A DNA stretch of 64,000 nucleotides, taken from positions 15,844,872 to 15,908,871 of the forward strand of contig JAJEKV010000014.1 in the NCBI GenBank assembly GCA_021234155.1. Reading direction: 5' to 3'. The notes beneath the pieces are model-generated. The model ran no database searches. It was not told where the DNA came from and saw nothing but the letters and a program-made list of their open reading frames with translations. Position 1 is the first letter of the stretch, and each line of letters opens with the position of its first letter. Source of the stretch: Isoetes taiwanensis. Its lineage: Eukaryota; Streptophyta; Lycopodiopsida; Isoetales; Isoetaceae. A program made the translations under genes and the position numbers. Below, one piece after another: positions 55,763-64,000 of the stretch.

Positions 55763-58329
55763 TGTAACGGGCCTGCCGGGTTAACCCTCCAGGTAACCCG
55801 AAATCCCATCTAACCTTGCATGAGTCAATGATAAATTGTTATCCATGAGTTGAATAACGTAATTCTATTGAAGAAATCTTGGTAAAGAATTGAATCTTTG
55901 TCTTCAAATCCACAGTTAGAAGTACATACATATTTGAAACATGATAGCACTCTATGGCATATACAAGATAATGATATGCAGTTTAATATCCATAAGCTCC
56001 AGGAATGATAAGGCCTTTCTAAAGGCATACAAACTTCCCATAAGTGAAGACTGCACGCAGTTGTGCCCTTCAATTGCCCTGCTACATTCTGCTACTTCTG
56101 AAACTGCTTACACCATGAACACGTGGGGTTAGTCTTAAAGACTAAGTGGAGGTTTGAGGCATTTAGAAAATGATGGCGTAATCAACAAGAAACATGTACG
56201 ATGTACTAATCACAATAGTAATTCTCGGACTTAGATGCCTTACCTAAGAATTCCTCTAGCTAGGAACCAGCAATGTAGTATTAGCACATAACATGAGCAA
56301 TGCTAATAAGAATCAAAACACCATCAAGCCATCCAAATAAGATGTAAATGCACATGTCATAACCTTACAATAACCAAGAGATAATCATGAGACCATGAAG
56401 AACCATGAGATATCCATAAACATGCGATTGCCTACTCGGTTCTATGAAGGCCACCGGGCTTTGTCGAGGCCCTGCGGCAAATCTGGCGGGGTAAGCCTCA
56501 TGTGTACACACCCTCTAGCTGCGTCCGGCACTAGGGGACCACTTCCAAGCCATGTAAGCTTGACGAAGCACCCTCATTTGGGGTGACAGCGCCCGATGTC
56601 AAGAACAAGAACAACCGCAAGTCAAGCCACCGCCAAATGGACTCGGCCCCGGAGATTATGCACTCATGTATCAGCCAAGAACTTAGCATATGCCCACATA
56701 TCAGAGTTTAAACCATGTTCATCATCATATGCTCCAAGAATCAAGAGTCATAATTCACATGCATTGCCTATGCATTTACCCAGGAACAACATAGAATAAT
56801 GTCAACATTTGCAATGATATCATAGGCGGATCACATTCATGTTCTACCACATGATGTCAAATATTCAACAAGCACATTCTAACATAATGCAACCTTGACA
56901 CATCACCATGGTATTCAAGCATTTAGCACGTCTAAATATATTATATAAGAACACATAAAAGGTCTAGCATTTTCCTCCCCATAGGAAAAGCTTATTCTAG
57001 GATGTCATAATGTCCTATTTCCAAACAAGCATGATATCCCTTTTACATCCATATAAGGTATAAGGATCACCTAACGACTACAACATACTTCTACCAGCAT
57101 GCTTTCCCAAAATCACTCCCCCCATAAGGAGTGAATATCTTCTGAGAATACTCATATGCAATTCAATATATTAGCTTCTTTTTTCTTACTAATAAATTAA
57201 TTACATAACTTAGCATTTTATTTGGCCAGCAATTCTCCATGCCATTGCCATCTTGAAGAAGCCCCCATAAGCTTCTTTAGGCCTTTTGACATCTCTTACT
57301 ATCGAACTGAAGGTTAGCATTATCACGGTTGTTCCTTAGCGGTGCAATTCCCTATCATATTTTATCTTAGCATCTTAACTTCAATCTAATAATCACCAAA
57401 GGTATATATACATCTCTATCTATTTTCTAAATTAGTTTTTTTTATCTCATGGAGCCGATGGTGCCTTCCATGCCCTTGTTAGAACCTCCATGCAGCTCCC
57501 ATAAGCTACATGAACTCAAGGTTCTAATTGAGTTCAGCTTCTCCAAGCAAAACAATCTCTATATTCTTTGTTGCGGGATTCCATTTACTATATACAAGGT
57601 TTGCCCTACTATCTACAATATCAAGGACTATTTCCAGGCTTCTTACAATAAGCTTAGCTTAGTTCTTACTTCTTTGTATATACCAGTATGGCAAAATACA
57701 TTCAATCCCATATCATCACATTCAGGATCACCCAGATTCTTTATACTCTTAATTCAAATCATTAAATCACGATTCTCTTTTAACAACAAGAACAATCCAC
57801 ATAATCTAAGCTTCCCTGGTGTAAGCGGCAAACCACCCACCTGAGAACCACTTCAATGATGATCCTTTGACTCCTTGCACCTGTTTTCTCTCAAAATATC
57901 CCTCCTTTCAGCTCTTATCTCCAGGAAGCAAGCTGCACAAAAAGATACATTGGCGCAGTCAATTCTGATACAACTTCACTATTTCTGCCATATCTCCCTC
58001 ATCCGGATGAATTTCGGCCTTATCAGACCCAATCCGGAAAGCTGATTTGAAAACCTTTCCAACAAAGTAAAATTACCTGAATTGGATCTCGGGTTTCCGA
58101 GATATGATGCTCTAAAGTTCGGTCAGCAAAACTGCCCAAAATTTGCTCCTTACGCCTTCTTCGAAACCCTCATACAAACTGATGCCCTTTGATTTTATCA
58201 CATGAATTTAGTATAAACTCCTTATACATAATATGTATTTCTCATGTAATGATCAATTAGAATATTCTCCATAAGCATCAATAATAAAATGTAAACTACA
58301 TGCACCGCTAATGGGCCAAGCTCGTTACA
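55763..58329 (-). repeat. Element K 3' LTR
   Basis: Plus-strand ends TGTAACGGGCC and CTCGTTACA. ORFs inside (for example 57449-57844) are repeated in the other LTR but broken there and are not considered genes. Confidence 0.95.
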
Positions 58330-58341
58330 TTCTCCCCTTCT
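58330..58341 (-). promoter_or_regulatory. Element K polypurine tract
   Basis: Minus strand AGAAGGGGAGAA directly precedes the 3' LTR; it resembles the tract of element G. Confidence 0.8.
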
Positions 58342-61200
58342 AAAATTTAACCCATGTCCTCATGGGTGGATTTCCAAAATAACGGAGTATCCAATCGATC
58401 ATAGAGTTAAACTTTCATGACCAGCGATATAATAACGGACGACTTATCATCATAATTATTCTTTCTTCCCTTGTCGGCTGTCATGAATATAATAATTTCT
58501 TCCCACATAATCAATGAGTTGACCAGGCTTGCTTATACTGCATCAATCTTCTTCAACATTAAGATCTTTATCCCAAGGAATCAAACCCATCTAGACTTCC
58601 ATTTTCACATTGGAGCACCACATTTCCTTAGTTGAATGAAAATCATACATGCATTGTAACAAATGAAATTACAAGCTTGAAACCAATCTGCAAGGAGCTA
58701 CTTTTCTTCTCAACATATCATTGTAAACCACATATGCCATTAAACCATCTTCGTCTTGAAGCCCTTGACAATATCGATTAAGCACTTGCCCGTAAATAGC
58801 TCATGCTAAGGATAAATAATCTTGGCTACTTATGCCTCCTCTGAACATCACCCAGATGCCATTTATCTCTTTAAATCCATTAACGTGCTTCTTCAAAATT
58901 AACTATGTTCCATGATCTGTAACATGCATAGATAGCTTTACTTGAATTAGGTAAGAAAATACAGCTCAAAATAATTCCAAGAGGCTCCATCTCGTCTTAC
59001 GATTTCGGCATACCCGTAGAGATATCTCACCAATAAATACTTCTCATAAATAAGTAAGCTTCTTTATATGTGGCATCTTAATCATACAAAAAAAAAAAAA
59101 AAAAAAAAAAAAAAAACACTTAACATGAAATAAAGATCCTTCCATAACACTGCTATGGCCTTACCAAGCACAAGCTGCCGCAATACTCAAGTGCTAAATG
59201 GTTTACTGTACACAAACCACCTCATATCTTTCCAAACTTGCCTAGCTTGACAAAGATAATAATGACGAATTTGGCGTACACATAGCTTGGAATCAAACTC
59301 AATTGTTACTAACTATGTCTATGCTTATGCATATAATGCAGCAAAACTTAAGTATAACCCAACCAAGCCTAATGCAACTTCACCCACAGAATGAATCTAG
59401 CATTTTTTTTTTATAGAGGGTTCTATACATTAAAATACTAAGCCCACCATGGCAACATAGATGCTTTCGGATCGAACTCAATATGTACTCACACCGAAAC
59501 TTCTTGGGTGGCCAAATCCAAAAAGTGACAAGTAGAATACATAGTTAAGTCCGCCGATCGAGTATCGCAAGGTTATAAAAGCACATACAATCAATATAAG
59601 AGAGCCTAGAATGATTGCAATCATAGTCTACAATATAGAATCTCTCAAAAAGCCTATTTAACATATCGGGAATAATCAAGTACCTTAAGCTATAAAAGTA
59701 ATTTCGATAGACATTGCTCATCCGCTCTATAAATCCGCCCATTACATAGGTTAATTTCTATTTGCGGTAGCTTAACTTTCCCGGACATCGGTCAAGCTAT
59801 AAAAGCCTTTATCGATATATCAAACAAAACCTCTATTCTTACACTTTCGAAAATTCTTTGGCATGTTCTCACGCATAATCCAATTAGCTTCTTTACTAAT
59901 CGAGAGCTAGAATACATCGAACCAATCCAAACTATTCAAACCATCAAGTTTCCTTCCATCACTAGCAAGAATTCAATGATGGAATCCCCAACAGATGCTT
60001 ATTTTCCTTGATAGATTGTGATGAAATTAACATCCTTCTAACATATCTCTCAAAAGACTTCGATAAGAGAGCACAAGTATATAGGCAAGTAACCCCAACT
60101 TCTTTGGGCATATTGTTTGTAGATCCTTCCTATCAAATTATATAATTTCAAATGTGGCATTTCACCTTGCTATAGCATTTCCTTTCACCTCAGCTCAAGT
60201 ATGTCCTTATACTTTTAGGGTTCCACTACTATGTCTACTTCTCAATATATCTTGACCAAACGTTTAGGATCATTCTCTATTTACTCAATCCATTGATCAG
60301 ATCTGTGTGTTCTGAAAAACACTTACTTTTGCGCTCAACAAATATAAGAATCGTCTACAATCCTCCAAATCCTACTTCAAGTATAACCTTGGATGGAAAC
60401 ATGCACAAAAGACTGCTTACAAGAACATGCACCAAACTTTGATCTCCAACTAGAGTCATTGTATAGGATAATGGCATTTTCTTCTATGTCAATTCCATAA
60501 CTATCTATATAATATTTTCAAACTAGCCATTTTCACAACCTAAACCATCATATGCAATCCAGGCAACTTATCTTCAGCTTGTAGCTTATTTTAGGTGCAT
60601 TCTTGTTATCGTGCACTCAATTATAACCTATCTCAAGTTGAGTCAGTAACAATAGGCGAGGATATATTATCACCTCATACTCAAAGATCCAGAAGCATCA
60701 ACTTCGGCAAGCCCTTAACATCTCCTTAATGTAGAAATAACTCACACGATTTGATAAGGAAAGCTCACCTTCATAGATAATTATATTACGCTTTGACATT
60801 CTTTTCCCACTTTATTCCAATTGTACCACTTTCGATCATCTACCAATTGTAGAGAAAATAAGCAAATGTAAAAACCATACCTTCACATCATCCGGCCTCC
60901 TTTGTTCATGCTCCACATGAAGGCGTTTACATTAGCGTCCTTCATGTTTTGTACAAGATTGAACTAAGATTCGTTTCCTTGATCACATGCATCCCACCGA
61001 GTTATCTACCACATAAAATATAATTAAATAAATCAATATTAGGGTATCATGTCATTACATTTCCATACTTGCGGATCCATTACACATCCTAGATCATCAT
61101 CCCCATATGATCTGAAATATCATCATTAGCACCATCCAACAACCAATAACCTCGGCTGAAATTTCTAATCCACCATATCAACACCAATGATCCAACCTTG
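58342..61200. other. Element K internal region, non-coding
   Basis: Nearly 2.9 kb with only short frames. The longest minus frames (59742-59545 and 61295-61089) have no recognisable motif. A 29-base A run (59088-59116; poly-U in the element RNA) lies near the middle. Confidence 0.7.
59088..59116. repeat. A29 homopolymer
   Basis: 29 consecutive A on the plus strand inside element K. Confidence 0.95.
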
Positions 61201-61213
61201 CTCGATACCAAGC
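61201..61213 (-). promoter_or_regulatory. Element K primer binding site
   Basis: Minus strand reads TTGGTATCGAGC two bases after the LTR. It matches the initiator tRNA-Met site TGGTATCAGAGC except for a missing A at what would be a CTG (plus strand), the same kind of change seen throughout the repeats. Confidence 0.75.
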
Positions 61214-63781
61214 TGTAGCGGGCCTGCGGGTTAACCCTCGGGTAACCCGAAATCCCATCTAACCTTGCATGAGTCAATGATAAATTGTTATCCATGAGTT
61301 GAATAACGTAATTCTATTGAAGAAATCTTGGTAAAGAATTGAATCTTTGTCTTCAAATCCACGAGTTAGAAGTACATACATATTTGAAACATGATAGCAC
61401 TCTATGGCATATACAAGATAATGATATGCGGTTTAATATCCATAAGCTCCGGGGAATGATAAGGCCTTTCTAAAGGCATACAAACTTCCCATAAGTGAAG
61501 GCGCTTGTTGTGCCCTTCAATTGCCACGCTACATTTACGCTGCTTACGGCTGCTTACACCATGAAACGTGGGGTTAGTCTTAAAGACTAAGTGGAGGTTT
61601 GAGGCATTTAGAAAATGATGGCGTAATCAACAAGAAACATGCGATGTACTAATCACAATAGTAATTCTCGGACTTAGATGCCTTACCTAAGAATTCCTCT
61701 AGCTAGGAACCAGCAATGTAGTATTAGCACATAACATGAGCAATGCTAATAAGAATCAAAACACCATCAAGCCATCCAAATAAGATGTAAATGCACATGT
61801 CATAACCTTACAATAACCAAGAGATAATCATGAGACCATGAAGAACCATGAGATATCCATAAACATGCAGTGCCTACTCCGGTTCTATGAAGGCCACCCG
61901 GGCTGATCAGGCCCTGCAGCAAATACGGGCGGGGTAAGCCTCATGTGTACACACCCTCCTAGCCTGCGTCCAGCACTAGGGGACCACTTCCAAGCCATGT
62001 AAGCCTTGACGAAGCACCCTCGCTGGGGTGACAACGCCCGATGTCAAGAACAAGAACAACCGCAAGTCCAAGCCACCGCAAATGGACTCCGGCCCCGGAG
62101 ATTATGCACTCATGTATCAGCCAAGAACTTAGCATATGCCCACATATCAGAGTTTAAACCATGTTCATCATCATATGCTCCAAGAATCAAGAGTCATAAT
62201 TCACATGCATTGCCTATGCATTTACCGGGAACAACATAGAATAATGTCAACATTTGCAATGATATCATAGACAGATCACATTCATGTTCTACCACATGAT
62301 GTCAAATATTCAACAAGCACATTCTAACATAATGCAACCTTGACACATCACCATGGTATTCAAGCATTTAGCACGTCTAAATATATTATATAAGAACACA
62401 TAAAAGGTCTAGCATTTTCCTCCCCATAGGAAAAGCTTATTCTAGGATGTCATAATGTCCTATTTCCAAACAAGCATGATATCCCTTTTACATCCATATA
62501 AGGTATAAGGATCACCCTAACGACTACAACATACTTCTACCGGCATGCTTTCCCAAAATCACTCCCCATAAGGAGTGAATATCTTCTGAGAATACTCATA
62601 TGCAATTCAATATATTAGCTTCTTTTTTTCTTACTAATAAATTAATTACATAACTTAGCATTTTATTTGGCCAGCAATTCTCCATGCCATTGCCATCTTG
62701 AAGAAGCCCCCATAAGCTTCTTTAGGCCTTTTGACATCTCTTACTATCGAACTGAAAGGTTAGCATTATCACGGTTGTTCCTTAGCGGTTGCAATTCCTA
62801 TCATATTTTATCTTAGCATCTTAACTTCAATCTAATAATCACCAAAGGTATATATACATCTCTATCTATTTTCTAAATTAGTTTTTTTTTATCTCATGGA
62901 GCCGATGGTGCCTTCCATGCCCTTGTTAGAACCTCCATGCAGCTCCCATAAGCTACATGAACTCAAGGTTCTAATTGAGTTCACGGCTTCTCCAAGCAAA
63001 ACAATCTCTATATTCTTTGTTGCGGGATTCCATTTACTATATACAAGGTTTGCCCTACTATCTACAATATCAAGGACTATTTCGGGCTTCTTACAATAAG
63101 CTTAGCTTAGTTCTTACTTCTTTGTATATACCGGTATGGCAAAATACATTCAATCCCATATCATCACATTCGGGATCACTTGATTCTTTATACTCTTAAT
63201 TCAAATCATTAAATCACGATTCTCTTTTTAACAACAAAGAACAATCACGCCAATCTAAGCTTCCCCTGGTGTAAGCGGCAAACCACCCACCGAGAACCAC
63301 TTCAATGATGATCCTTTGACTCCTTGCACCTGTTTTTCTCTCAAAATATCCCTCCTTTCAGCTCCTATCTCCAGGAAGCAAGCTGCACAAAAAGATACAT
63401 TGGCGCAGTCAATTCTGATACAGCTTCACTATTTCTGCCATATCTCCCTCATCCGGATGAATTTCGGCCTTATCAGACCCAATCCGGAAAGCTGATTTGA
63501 AAACCTTTCCAACAAAGTAAAAATTACCTGAATTGGATCTCGGGTTTCCGAGATATGATGCTCTAAAGTTCGGTCAGCAAAACTGCCCAAAATTTGCTCC
63601 TTCTGCCTTCTTCCAGAAACCCTCATACAAACTGATGCCCTTTGATTTTATCACATGAATTTAGTATAAACTCCTTATACATAATATGTATTTCTCATGT
63701 AATGATCAATTAGAATATTCTCCATAAGCATCAATAATAAAATGTAAACTACATGCCTGCTAATGGGCCAAGCTCGTTACA
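61214..63781 (-). repeat. Element K 5' LTR
   Basis: Plus-strand ends TGTAGCGGGCC and CTCGTTACA; paired with 55763-58329. The region 61460-61560 and 61870-62060 shows clustered differences from its partner, mostly at CAG/CTG positions. Confidence 0.95.
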
Positions 63782-63786
63782 TCAAT

Positions 63787-64000
63787 GCTGAGTATATCGT
63801 TAGAAAGGAAGGGCATGACTGCAGCCATCCTACGAGAGCCCCGTAATGACTCCTGGAGAGATCCGTAGAAATTGTCGCATTGTAACTAATGTTCGATATT
63901 GAAATTCAATTAAGACTATTCATCAAGCCAAATGTGTGTTATAAATGAAAGTGAAGGCCCTAAATCTACTAAACAATCTACGTTCCATGGTATAAAGTGT
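63787..64000. other. Right flank of element K
   Basis: Probably the continuation of the sequence interrupted by element K, possibly the rest of the copia J LTR. No gene is visible. Confidence 0.35.

Larger units (their letters stand above)
55763..63781 (-). mobile_element. Element K: complete LARD-like LTR element
   Basis: 8019 bp bounded by TCAAT target duplications (55758-55762 and 63782-63786). LTRs are 2567 and 2568 bp, the internal region is 2884 bp. The primer site (61201-61213) and purine tract (58330-58341) put it on the minus strand. No gag or pol motif is visible in any frame, so it fits the large retrotransposon derivative (LARD) class and needs enzymes in trans. High LTR identity, apart from CAG/CTG-site differences, suggests a recent insertion. 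Confidence 0.9.

Noticed and set aside
57449-57844. 131-codon ORF in the 3' LTR of element K
   Set aside because: The same sequence in the other LTR (62896-63199) is broken and no domain is visible.

Overview
The window reads as nuclear DNA of a land plant, probably a large repeat-rich genome such as that of a fern or another non-seed plant. The kingdom call rests on a plant-type UPF0496/At14a-like gene, a PRAF-type (PH-RCC1-FYVE) pseudogene, short GT-AG introns, and deeply nested copia and gypsy LTR retrotransposons primed by initiator Met tRNA. The fern or non-seed guess rests mainly on the DUF7869-like and Crypton-like genes and is weak. I saw no bacterial operons, rRNA genes or CRISPR arrays.

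Left third (1-17.2 kb), gene-bearing. On the minus strand: a decayed PRAF/RCC1 fragment (1.6-2.3 kb), possible exons of an unrecognised gene (3.2-3.5 kb), and one intact gene, a UPF0496 family protein (6.7-7.8 kb). A six-exon tyrosine recombinase of the Crypton/DUF3504 type follows (9.1-11.2 kb, minus), broken by several frameshifts and a stop. A conserved minus-strand ORF of unknown family (14.4-14.8 kb) and a plus-strand DUF7869-like gene (14.8-16.3 kb) lie almost head to head.

Right two thirds (17.2-64 kb), a nest of LTR retrotransposons. A minus-strand gypsy chromovirus (element H) appears in two parts: integrase, chromodomain and RT remnants at 17.2-18.75 kb, and RT/protease/gag remnants plus a 5' LTR at 47.2-53.1 kb. 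Between them lies a tandem array of one copia family, LTR-a/int-B/LTR-b/int-C/LTR-c/int-D/LTR-d/int-E, in which all three full internal domains share the same two pol deletions. A 10.8 kb LTR element (G), with 1.67 kb LTRs and target duplication AGGAT, sits inside int-B. Int-E is fused to a 5'-truncated plus-strand copia (F). A plus-strand copia (J, 53.1-55.5 kb) carries a 550 bp inverted-repeat MITE in its coding sequence. The last 8 kb is a complete LARD-like element (K) with 2.57 kb LTRs, TCAAT target duplications and no visible coding capacity.

Many differences between otherwise identical repeat copies fall at CAG/CTG trinucleotides and are not C-to-T. This looks like a base-calling artefact at CHG-methylated cytosines, so frameshifts in the repeats should be treated with caution. 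The most biologically unusual content is the plant Crypton-like recombinase close to the DUF7869 gene, the tandem copia array, and the repeated leader hairpins in elements G and H.
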